Origin: Parvularia atlantis
Lineage: Eukaryota; Opisthokonta; Rotosphaerida
DNA: 30,700 nt
NCBI GenBank assembly: GCA_943704415.1
Contig: CALSCO010001472.1
Location: forward strand, 1-30,700
Reading direction: 5' to 3'
Shown here: positions 21,370-30,700 of the stretch, one piece after another
Layout: each line of letters starts with the position of its first letter
Numbering within the stretch: the first letter of the stretch is position 1
Position numbers and translations under genes: made by a program
The notes under the pieces: model-generated
Databases searched by the model: none
The model's input: only the letters and a program-made list of their open reading frames with translations
Told to the model about the DNA's origin: nothing

Positions 21370-21642
21370 ATGATCACCGACGGCCAGCTCTCGCTCTTCG
21401 TCAACGTGCTCGGCCTGGGCATCATGCTCCTGATCGTCCTGTACCACTACATCACGGTCAACGCGCGCGCGGGCGGCGCGGGGGCCGGCGCGGGCTTCAG
21501 CAGCGCCGTCACGGCGGCCGGCAGCGCCGGTAGCAGCATCGGCAGCACCGGCAGCAGCACCGCGGGGCCAGCAGGGTCGGCGCCGTCTGCCGCGGCGACG
21601 TCCGGGACGCCCGCCAAGACGCCTTCCAAGCGCGCCTCGTGA
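21370..21642 (+). CDS. OST4: OST4, small subunit of oligosaccharyltransferase, with a long C-terminal tail
   Basis: A single-exon gene of 90 codons. The first 30 residues, [15 protein letters not shown] followed by a hydrophobic helix ending in LYHYITVN, match OST4 from human (MITDVQLAIFANMLG) and yeast. OST4 is a 36-40 residue single-pass ER membrane peptide that holds Stt3 and Ost3/6 together in the complex that transfers N-glycans to nascent proteins. The membrane segment is residues about 8-27. Unusually, about 58 residues follow: Gly/Ala/Ser/Thr-rich low complexity closing with [11 protein letters not shown], a basic end like the Lys-rich tails of normal OST4 proteins. No convincing GT...AG pair would remove the tail, but a hidden intron cannot be excluded. 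The start is set by the conserved MITD. It is divergent from DNA-PKcs and 145 bp upstream of the sterol reductase. Confidence 0.9.
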   Translation: MITDGQLSLFVNVLGLGIMLLIVLYHYITVNARAGGAGAGAGFSSAVTAAGSAGSSIGSTGSSTAGPAGSAPSAAATSGTPAKTPSKRAS

Positions 21643-21787
21643 GCCTGGCCCTCTTCCCGCACCGCCGCACCGGGTGGCGCACGCCCCACCCCCTCCCCCC
21701 GTCCGCCCTCTAGACCGCGCACGCGCCTCCCCGGGTCCCCGTGTGTTGTGTGCTGTGTGTCGCCCGCAAGTCACGCCACTTTCAGCA

Positions 21788-23338
21788 ATGCAGCAGGAGA
21801 AACAGCAGCAGCCGCGCGAGTGGGAGTTTGGCGGCCCGCTCGGCGCGCTCGCGCTCACGCTGCTGCTGCCGGCGGTCGTGGTCGGGCTGTGGGCGTTCTG
21901 CGGCGCGGACGGGTGCAGCGTCCTGCCGCCCGCGATTGCCTCGCTCGACGCGCTCTGGACGCGCCTGGCCGGCCTCCGCCCCACGCCCGAGGCCGTCGCC
22001 GTCGTCACGACGTGGCTGCTGCTGCAGGTCGTCTTGCACTTTGTCGTGCCCGGCCCGCTAGGCCACGGCCTCGTCCAGCCCGACGGCTCGCGCGACACGT
22101 ACCGCCTCAACGGTGTGTGGCGCGCAACGGTCGTCCGCGTCTGACGCGCGCGCAGGCCTCGCCACCGTCCTGCTCGTGTCAGCCGGCGTGGGCGCGTCCG
22201 TCTACCTCGGCTGGGTCGACCTGGCGCGCGCGTACGACCTCTTCCCGCAGCTGCTGGCGACGACAATGGCGCTGAGCGTCGCGCTGAGCGTGTACGTCTA
22301 CGCCGTCTCGTTCGTGCCCGGGACGCGCCTGGCACACTCGGGCAGCACCGGCAACGTCCCGTACGACTTCTGGATGGGCCGCGCCTTGGCGCCGTTCCTG
22401 GGCCCGCTCGACGTCAAGTTCTTCTGCGAGCAGCGCCCGGGCCTGATGGCCTGGTGCGTGCTCAACCTGGCCTTTGCGCTCAAGCAGTATCAGGTGCGGG
22501 GCACGGCTGGTGCTGCGGCTGCACGCGGGTTGCAAACAGCGCGCGCGCAGCTGTACGGCACCGTAACCAACTCGATGGTCCTCGTCAACCTGTTCCACTA
22601 CATCTACGTGCTCGACACGTTCGTGTTTGAGGTGCGCCTGACGGCCTGCCCCGCCGCGTGCATGCTGACGTGCTGCGCCGCCGCTGCAGCCGGCCGTGCT
22701 CTCGACCATGGACATCACGACCGAGGGCTTTGGCTTCATGCTGTGCTTCGGCGACCTCGTCTGGGTCCCGTTCACGTACACGCTGCAGGCGCGGTACCTG
22801 GTCGACCACCCGGTCGTGCTGGCGCCGTGGTTCGCGGCGCTGCTCGTGGCGCTCTACGTCGTCGGCTTTGCCATCTTCCGCCTGTCCAACCTCGAGAAGG
22901 ACCGCTTCCGCCGCAACCCGCACAGCCCCGCGCTGGCCTGTGCGCCGTTCCCCCCGCGCGATCGCGGCCGACGGGGGTGCCGCTGACGCTCGACCGCGCA
23001 GACATCAAGTACCTGCCGACGAAGCGCGGCACGCGCCTGATCATCAACAGCTGGTGGGGCGTGGCGCGGCACATCAACTACCTGGGCGACTGGCTGCTGT
23101 TCTTCGCAAGCTGCCTCGCGTGCGGTGCGTGCGCACCGAGGCTACGAGGCGCGCGCCCTAATGGCTCCCCGCGCCAGGCTTTGGCCACATTCTCCCGTAC
23201 TTTTACGCGGTCTACTTTGGCGCGCTGCTGTTCCACCGCGAGTGGCGCGACGACCTGAGCTGCGAGAAGAAGTACGGGAGCGACTGGGAGACGTACCGCG
23301 CGCTGGTGCCGTGGCGCATCGTCCCGTTCGTCTATTGA
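21788..23338 (+). CDS. ERG24: Delta(14)-sterol reductase (C-14 sterol reductase)
   Basis: Six exons (21788-22112, 22156-22493, 22551-22631, 22690-22939, 23002-23124, 23178-23338) give 425 residues, the usual length for the family. The enzyme uses NADPH to reduce the C14=C15 double bond left after lanosterol 14-demethylation, in the ER membrane. Diagnostic motifs are MDITTEGFGFMLCFGDLVWV (sterol reductase signature 1), IFRLSNLEKDRFR, and SWWGVARHINYLGDW at residues 348-362 (signature 2). The C-terminal end is KKYGSDWETYRALVPWRI, followed by VPFVY. Several hydrophobic segments fit an 8-10 pass membrane protein. Introns are 43-62 nt. Intron 1 shows the pattern GTGTGT, CTGAC, CAG clearly. The start is the ATG at 21788, preceded by a pyrimidine-rich leader. 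DHCR7 and LBR are relatives, but there is no LBR-type Tudor domain, and the signature motifs and C-terminus read like Erg24/TM7SF2. It is convergent with the NT5DC gene, 100 bp apart. Confidence 0.93.
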
Positions 23339-23438
23339 GTGGGTGGCAGGGGCAGACTGCCGTGTCAGCGGATGCCAGAGAGTACAGTACACAAACAAGT
23401 GCGCAGTGCGGAAGCGATTGGGGCGCGTCGGGCGAGCG

Positions 23439-25506
23439 TCAGCGATCGTGCGAGCGGTCTTGGCTGTGGCCGTTGCCGTGCGCCGCGTGCCGTCCGTAGA
23501 GGGAAAAGTGCACGTCGGCGTCGAACGGCCGCGGCTCGTGCGGGAGCGTGCGCCGGTGCGGCATCCACCGGTGGTTGACGGCGTACTTGAGCAAGTTCTC
23601 GAGCCGGCTCGTGTACAGGTCGACAAAGCTGCGCCGCGCTCAGCAACACGCACGGGAAGGGGGCCGTGGCGCACCGCGACAGCGAGAACGCGAGCATGGT
23701 CGGGTAGTTGCCCGAGCGGAAGACCGAGCCGAACTTTGGGTGCAGCATGCCGCTCATCGACCGCCGCACCTGCCCGCGCTCCTGGTCGAGCAGGTCGAGC
23801 ACGCGCTCGACGTCGCTGCGGCGCGCGAGCCTGCATTGTTGATCGGCATGGCAGCGTGAGCGGCGCGCACCTGCTGATCACGTTCGCCTCGACGGCCTGG
23901 ATGCGCCGCATGAGCTCCTCCAGCGCGAGCAGGCGCACGAGCGCGAGCCGGTACGGGCGCGAGTTTTGGATGCGTATCTGCGCCGCGCGAGGCGTGTGCA
24001 TGAGGCAAGCACGCGCGCACGGCAGGCTCTACCTCGTCCTCGAGCTCGCGGATAATTGCCGCGGTCGTCCACCCGTGTGCGCGTCTTTTTCGGCTCGCCT
24101 GAGCCAGCGCAACGGGCTCAGCAAAACGTACCGCGGGTCGACCAGGTCCGCGTGCAGGTTGTCGCCGATGTAGAGGATCTTGCGGCCGTTCCAGGACGGC
24201 TCGAGAACGATCACGGCCGGGTCAATGGGCCCCTGCCGCGCACTGCCATCGACCCAGTGCGCTTGGCGTGCGGTGCGCGCACCGTCGGGTTAGCCGTGAG
24301 CCGGCTGAGCTCTTCAAAGGAGCCGTTGATGTAGATCGCGCCGCGCTCGATGCGCGTGACTTTGTCGAATGTGACGCGACCGGTCTGCATGCACAGGCGA
24401 CGGAACGGGCGTTTGGACGTGAAGAAGCTGCCGGCACGTGAGCTGGGCACGGCCGCGCACGGCGCACGCACCTCGGCTTGTTGGCGTTGCACACGATGAT
24501 GTCAAACAGCTCAAACCAGCGCGCGCCGATCAGGTACGTCAGTCCGGCGTTGACGTACTGCGGGCGCGCGGTTGAGCGGTCGCGCGTGCGGTCACGCGTG
24601 CGCGCGCGGGGCACCTCGTACGGCGAGTTGCTGAGCAGGAAGAGCTGGCACCGGTTGAGGTCGCGCATGCGCCGCAGCAGGCCCTCGAGCTCCGGGCTGG
24701 GCGTGACGTACGTGGCCAGGTCGCCCATGACCGTCCGGTGCAGCACGCGCTCCTCGTGGATCGACGCGATCGTCGTGCGCACGTCCTCAAACACCGAGAG
24801 CGCGTCGTACGGCACACCGCGGTCCTGTCGGCGCGACGCCGCGGGTCACTGTCAGCCGCCGTGCAGCGGGCGCGCGACCGAGGGCACGCCTGGAAGTGCT
24901 GGATCGTGTCGGCGAGCAGGCTTATCTCGCTCAGGCTGAAGTGGTCGAGCATGGGGCGCATGTGCAGCGCGTTGTACTCGCGGCTGATGTGCACGCAGCC
25001 ATCGTAGCACGCGAGGATCTCGGCCGGCGTGAGCGGCGTGCGGCCGCGGTACGCGAGCGAGACCATGCTCAGGTTGCTCAGCTTGGCCAGCAGGCCCGTG
25101 CGCGTGTCGAACGAGAGGCCGCGCACGGGGAACGACGGGTCATAGCTGAAGCCGCGCAGCGCCGCGGGGTACTTGAGCCGGTCGACGAGGATCACCTTGG
25201 CAAGGTCGTAGATGAGCTCGAGCAGGCGGTGGTTGTAGTGCGCCAGGCTAAAGTCAAAGTCGAAGCCGATCCAGCGCATCTCGCCCAGGTTGAGCTCCGA
25301 GTTGGCGTAGACGCCGAGCGGGTTGGCCAGTGGCAGCTCGCCCACGAGCGACTCAAGCCCGCCGGCCTCGGCCTGCCGCTGCTGAGCCTCATACTCGTCG
25401 AGCAGGGCGCGCACCTGCGTCCGGCCCGTGAGCGCCGCGCGTGCATGCATGCGCGCATGCCCACCTGCGGCGGGATGGTCGGGTGGGCGTCGGCCACCGT
25501 GCGCAT
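23439..25506 (-). CDS. HAD-family 5'-nucleotidase domain-containing protein (NT5DC2/3-like)
   Basis: Ten exons give 550 residues: 25506-25465, 25414-24890, 24824-24615, 24557-24472, 24427-24283, 24232-24128, 24098-24033, 23977-23871, 23830-23654, 23628-23439. It belongs to the HAD IG 5'-nucleotidase group (cN-II, NT5DC1-4). HAD motif I is FDFDFSLAHY at residues 65-74, preceded by VYANSELNL as in NT5DC proteins. Motif II is LFLLSNSPYE and the acidic GD motif is YIGDNLHADL at 357-366. FGSVFRSGNYPTML and FVDLYTSRLENLLKY match the NT5DC2/3 C-terminus. Motif I has Ser at the fifth position, where most members have Thr. NT5DC2/3 are mostly mitochondrial and their substrates are poorly defined; cN-II hydrolyses IMP and GMP. 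Introns of 25 nt (23653-23629) and 29 nt (24127-24099) are exceptionally short, and intron 2 (24889-24825) has a GC donor. The N-terminus is uncertain: MRTVADAHPTIPPQ fits the frame best, but an open frame reaches 25845 and could encode a presequence. Confidence 0.88.
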
Positions 25507-25978
25507 CGCCCGTGCGGGGACGGTGGACCATGACGTCGTGCGGCTCCAGCGTCCGAATCGTCGCACCGCCGCGATGCCGCTGCCGCTGCCGCCGCACCGC
25601 ACCGTCCGTGCTGCCGCCGCTGCCAACAATGCCGTCGTCGTCGTGGCTGCGAGCTCACATCCGACCCTGGCGCGTGCCGTGCACCGCGTGCCGTGCGCGG
25701 TTGCGGGGTGAGTGAGCGCGGGCAGTGCCAGGGGGCGGGAGTGTCTGTGGACATGCGCGGCGCAGCGGGCACGCAGCAGCAGCACACAGCGGCGGCAGCA
25801 GCAGCAGCGGCACACGGCGGCGGCGCGGCAGGAGGCGAGCAGCAAGCGAGGTGGGAAGCGAGGGCGAAGAACGACGGCTGGTCAGCAAACGCGAACGCGT
25901 GCGGCTGGAGCGCCGCGTGTCAGCATACGGCGCGGGTCCCGCGCCCCACCGCCCACGTGGCCACCCCAATCTCTCTCG
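25507..25978. promoter_or_regulatory. Intergenic region between divergent NT5DC and ELO genes
   Basis: About 470 bp with no confident exon. It must hold the promoters of both divergent genes. From about 25774 to 25860 (plus) there is a cluster of CAG/CGG-type triplets. On the minus strand the frame of NT5DC exon 1 stays open up to 25845 and reads as an Arg/Ala/Cys-rich, nearly acid-free sequence. That could be a mitochondrial presequence, or chance in GC-rich DNA. A CCAAT pentamer at 25966-25970 lies too close to the ELO start codon to be a normal CCAAT box. Confidence 0.5.
25774..25862. repeat. Imperfect CAG/CGG triplet-rich tract
   Basis: Runs of CAGCAGCAG, GGCGGCAGCAGCAGCAGCGG and similar triplets extend over roughly 85 bp in the promoter region between the NT5DC and ELO genes. 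The units are imperfect and no single register continues through the tract. It lies upstream of the chosen ELO start; no coding role is supported. Confidence 0.6.
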
Positions 25979-27431
25979 ATGACCGCCTCGACCGCCGCCC
26001 CACGCGTCGCCGCGCCGAGCCTCGCGGCACCGCGCGCCGCGCCCGCGCGCGACAAGCCCGCCAGCCCGCTCGTCTCGCACCCGTGCGCGCGCCTCGCCCG
26101 GCCGCGCGCCAGCCAGGCACTGACACAAGGCGGCGCGGCGCGCTCAGGGCGTTGACGGCCTCGGTCATGCTGGGCGCGGCCGCGGTCGTGCTGCTGACGG
26201 ACACGGTCTCCGGCGAGTACGTGCGCGCGTGGACGTTTGAGGCGCGCACGGGCCTGCACCACTGGAGCGTGCCGGCCGTGGCCATCGCGGGCTACCTGAC
26301 CATGGTGCGAGCGAGGCGCCTACAACGCGAGCGTGGGAACGTTGACCAAGGCGCGCAGGTCGCCGTGCTGCCCCGGCTGATGCGCGACCGCGAGCCGCTC
26401 GGCCTTAAGGGTCTCATGCTCGTGCACAACTACATCCTTAGCACGGGCTCGCTCGCGGCGACATTTGCCGTCCTGCGCGAGGTGCGCGGCGTGCATGTCT
26501 GCGCTGTGCGTCTCACACGGCCGCGTCGCAGGTCGTCCCGTTCTTTGCCAGCGAGCAGCCGCTCGTGAATGCCGTCTGCGACCCGGCGCGCCAGCACCCG
26601 ACAACGCCGATCTACTTCTGGTACTTTGTCTTCTACCTAAGCAAGATGTACGAGTTTGGCGACACGGCCATCCTGATCCTGCGCAAGGTGCCCCCGCGAA
26701 CGGCGCCTGGGCCGGTGCTCACGCATTATGCGCGCGTGCGCTCGCAACCGCAGAAACCGCTCATCTTCTTGCATGTCTATCACCACGTGATCACGCTGGC
26801 GCTGTGCTGGCTCATGCTCGACGACCGGATGGCGATCCAGTGGTGCGCGCGCGCGCGCGCGCGAGTGTGCCATGCCCCGTGCAGCCCGCGCCGACACCGC
26901 GTACGCACACGCATCGCAGGCTGAGCACCTCGGCCAACACGCTCATCCACACGTTCATGTACTACTTTTACGCGTGCCAGAGCGTCGGCCTCGACGTGTG
27001 GTGCGTCCGCACAACACAGGGTGCCCACAGCCTGACGCCGCTGCGGCCGCGCTGCAGGTGGAAGCGCTACCTCACCCAGGCGCAGATCGTGCAGGTGCGT
27101 CACGCCGCGCCGATGAGGTGCGACGCGCTGACGGTGCACGCGTGGCGTGTGTGCAGTTTATCATCGGCAACGTCGGCAACGCGTCGTGGTCGTACTTCAA
27201 GGTCGGCCTCGGCCTCGACTGCTCGGGCTCGTGGCTGGGCTTCTGGTGCGACGGCCCTGTTCGCGCCCCTCAGGATGGCGCTGCTGACGCGCGCTCGCGC
27301 GGGCCAGGTTTGGCATCGGCGTCATCGCGTCGTTTCTCCTGCTCTTCATCAAGTTTTACGCACGCTCGTACAGCGCCAAGCGCCCCGCCGCCGCCAAGGG
27401 CACCGTGCCGGACCACCCCAAAGAGGAGTGA
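25979..27431 (+). CDS. ELO-family very-long-chain fatty acid elongase (3-ketoacyl-CoA synthase)
   Basis: Nine exons (25979-26082, 26148-26304, 26359-26481, 26532-26687, 26754-26842, 26920-27000, 27058-27094, 27157-27245, 27308-27431) give 319 residues. ELO proteins condense malonyl-CoA with acyl-CoA in the ER membrane, the first step of fatty-acid elongation. Diagnostic features are YFVFYLSKMYEFGDTAILIL, the histidine box FLHVYHHVITLALCW with H187-x-x-H190-H191, and NTLIHTFMYYFYAC. Multiple hydrophobic helices fit seven membrane spans. The C-terminus is Lys/Arg-rich and ends KEE. The region around the box, with FLHVYHH followed by VITLALCW, looks closer to plant-type and ELOVL proteins than to yeast Elo1-3, which have HTYHHG; the chain-length class is not predictable. 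Exon 1 supplies a Pro/Ala-rich tail of about 35 residues; its intron (26083-26147) has an ACTGAC branch motif and keeps frame. An alternative start is Met at 26167. The next gene begins 40 bp after the stop. Confidence 0.9.
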
Positions 27432-27471
27432 CAAACCAATGTTGACTTTGAGCATCAACTCGTGACGCGCG

Positions 27472-28206
27472 ATGTGGCGATCGCTGGCTGCCGCGCTCGT
27501 CGGCCGCACGGGCAACACGTACGCGGGCCGGCGGCGCCTCGTGGGCACGGACGCGGCCGGCAACACGTACTGGGAGGCGCCATCGCCGCACGAGGGTGCG
27601 ACGGCAGGGCGCGAACTCGCGCGTGTGGGTGCTGATGTCGATCGATGCGACCGCGCCAGGCGGGCGGACGCGGCGCAGCATCGACATGCGCGGGCAGACG
27701 CTCGAGGACCAGGCCTCGTACAGCAACCGCGACATCCCCGTCGAGTGGAGCTCGTGGCTGGCGCACCGGCGCGCGCACTCGCCGACGCCGGAGGAGATCG
27801 CGGCGGACGAGCTGCGGCGAGCGCGGGTGCTGGCGAGCGCTCAGCAGCTGCAAGCGGCCGAGGTGCGCTCTGCTGAGCGGGCCGCCCGGCCTGGGGACTG
27901 ACGGCATGTGCGCGCGCGTGGCGTGCGCAGTCGTTCAACCGGCAGGCGCAGCAGACGGCCGAGCAGCGTGCGTGTGCGATGCCTGCGGTCGCGACGTTGC
28001 TCATGCGCAGCACTCCGGCCACACACGCAGAGCTGCTCAGCGCCGTGCAGAGCCAGCTCGAGGAGGCGCCGCAGCCGCAGCCGACGCCCGTGCCGCACAT
28101 CGGCTACACTGATCGGGCCGCGCCGTCGAGCGAGCCGCAGGGGCGCGGCGAGCACTTCCAGCCGGGCGAGTGGCGGCCGGCGCGGCGGCGGCGCGGGCCC
28201 GAGTGA
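27472..28206 (+). CDS. NDUFAF2: NDUFAF2/B17.2L-like mitochondrial complex I assembly factor
   Basis: Three exons (27472-27595, 27660-27862, 27931-28206) give 200 residues; human NDUFAF2 has 169. NDUFAF2 (mimitin) is a paralogue of subunit NDUFA12 that sits on a late assembly intermediate of respiratory complex I in the matrix and then leaves. The sequence shows the family core: LVGTDAAGNTYWE at 23-35 (human HVGTDQFGNKYY), DIPVEWSSWLAHRRAHSPTP (human DIPTEWEAWIRRTRKTPPT) followed by EEI, and the C-terminal HFQPGEW, like human TFQPGSW. That last motif favours NDUFAF2 over NDUFA12. The N-terminus MWRSLAAALVGR is short, basic and hydrophobic, as expected for mitochondrial import. Introns are 64 and 68 nt. 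The middle (about 120-175) is Gln/Pro-rich and poorly conserved. The start codon lies 40 bp after the elongase stop, and the homoserine acetyltransferase ATG follows 36 bp after this stop. Confidence 0.88.
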
Positions 28207-28242
28207 GCTCGGCGTGTGCGTGTGAGCGTGTGGACTTGTCAG

Positions 28243-30061
<1,819 letters not shown>

Positions 30062-30562
30062 ACCTGTGAGGCACTTCTTTGATACCGTAGCACACTTCGA
30101 GTTTGCCGAGAAGTTTCGGCTGAGTTGAGCTGCAGGTGAAGTTCTTGCGTACTCATTGCGCGGCAGCGGCGCGAAGGCGCGGCCAGCGCGATGTTGACCG
30201 CTGTGCCGGTGCGCGCGGAGCGCGGTGCGCTGCGGTAGCACATGACGGCAGCCGCCCGTCTTGCGCATCGGTGCGCGGTGGTGTCAGCGATGCAGCACAC
30301 GCACTGGGGAAGCTGCGACGGCGACGTGGAAGCGGTAGTAGACGCACTCGCAGCCGTGGCGCTGGTAGACAGCGAGAGCGGCGACGAGCACGACAAACAC
30401 GGCCGAGCGAGAGCGGGCGGCGCGCGACGGTTGAACGAGCGCAGATGAACGCCCCGCAGCACAGACCAACGCGCACTCCTTTCTCTGCGCGCACGTATGC
30501 CGGGACGGACGGACAGTTTGTCGAAAATCTTCCCCTGACTCGCTGACGCTTAGCCAAAAAGT
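30062..30562. other. Intergenic region between convergent genes, no confident gene
   Basis: About 500 bp between the MET2 stop and the ABC transporter stop, which face each other. It presumably holds both 3' ends. I see no AATAAA, tRNA or rRNA. On the minus strand, 30449-30284 has an open frame with a hydrophobic run (SAVFVVLVAALAVY) and codons rich in third-position C/G, but there is no ATG on that strand between 30563 and 30284. On the plus strand a 68-codon ATG frame (30242-30448) is its mirror and reads as acidic, uninformative sequence. Confidence 0.5.
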
Positions 30563-30685
30563 CTACAGCGGCACGGCCTGCCGGTTGACGAGCTCGTAGT
30601 ATCGCCCCTGCAGCTGCAGCAGGTCCTGGTGCGTGCCCTGCTCGACGATCTGGCCCTGGTCGACGACGCAGATCACGTCGGCGTC
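30563..30685 (-). CDS. ABC transporter, C-terminal end of an ATP-binding domain (partial)
   Basis: This is the last exon of a gene that enters from the right edge. About 40 residues are visible before the TAG stop at 30565-30563, starting DADVICVVDQGQIVEQGTH. They match the end of ABC ATPase domains of the ABCB/MDR type, where HRLSTI-x-x-A-D is followed by I-x-V-(3)-G-x-I-x-E-x-GTH, then (E/D)-L and finally YYxLV; here the last part reads GRYYELVNRQAVPL. GTH is the conserved stretch after the H-loop. On the coding strand, ACAACAG at 30692-30686 is a good acceptor, and the upstream bases do not encode the expected HRLST, so the exon probably starts at 30685. These proteins use ATP to export lipids, peptides or drugs. 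Subfamily and substrate cannot be told from this piece. Confidence 0.85.
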   Translation of the reverse strand, partial: DADVICVVDQGQIVEQGTHQDLLQLQGRYYELVNRQAVPL

Positions 30686-30700
30686 CTGTTGTGCGCGCGC

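Noticed and set aside
25966-25970. CCAAT box upstream of the elongase
   Set aside because: It is only 9 bp from the start codon, too close to act as a standard promoter element.
27966-28009. A possible third intron in the NDUFAF2 gene (GTGCGTGTGCG...GCGCAG)
   Set aside because: Removing it puts the downstream HFQPGEW motif out of frame; reading through keeps the frame.
30242-30448. 68-codon plus-strand ATG frame after MET2
   Set aside because: No family resemblance, and codon third positions favour the opposite strand; not supported as a gene.

Overview
The window is nuclear DNA from a eukaryote with a very GC-rich, compact genome. Genes are split by many tiny introns. Of 48 introns I could place base by base outside the largest gene, sizes run from 25 to 77 nt and most are 45-65 nt. 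Most begin GTGCG and end CAG, often with a CTGAC or TTGAC branch-like motif 8-25 nt before the acceptor. The gene set (Erg24-type sterol C14 reductase, Met2-type homoserine O-acetyltransferase, complex I assembly factor, OST4, Hippo/MST-like kinase, DNA-PKcs) points to an opisthokont or close relative, such as an early-diverging fungus or a unicellular relative of animals and fungi. I cannot name the species. I saw no mobile element, CRISPR array, rRNA or tRNA.

Layout, left to right. Bases 1-62: a (GA)25 repeat inside an intron. 62-598 (minus): first two exons of an F-BAR protein. 639-3362 (minus): 13-exon Hippo/MST-like Ser/Thr kinase. 3478-21253 (minus): a complete DNA-PKcs gene, 17.8 kb, with roughly eighty introns. 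21370-21642 (plus): OST4, diverging from DNA-PKcs across 116 bp. 21788-23338 (plus): sterol C14 reductase. 23439-25506 (minus): NT5DC-type HAD 5'-nucleotidase-like protein. 25979-27431 (plus): ELO fatty-acid elongase. 27472-28206 (plus): NDUFAF2-like factor. 28243-30061 (plus): homoserine O-acetyltransferase. 30062-30562: unassigned. 30563-30685 (minus): last exon of an ABC transporter.

The genes do not form one pathway. They cover DNA repair, kinase signalling, membrane shaping, ER glycosylation, sterol and fatty-acid synthesis, mitochondrial assembly and methionine synthesis. The most notable content is a full-length DNA-PKcs that keeps the TQ pair of the human ABCDE autophosphorylation cluster, and an MST-like kinase whose tail carries tandem TLLP repeats in place of a visible SARAH domain. 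Other points of note are introns as short as 25, 29 and 31 nt, two GC-AG introns, and three same-strand gene pairs only 36-40 bp apart, two of which share an ATGTTGAC...AG motif in the gap.

For all genes except DNA-PKcs, exon joins were checked by reading-frame phase and the totals close on whole codons. DNA-PKcs was followed by homology segment by segment, so its exact intron count and length are estimates.
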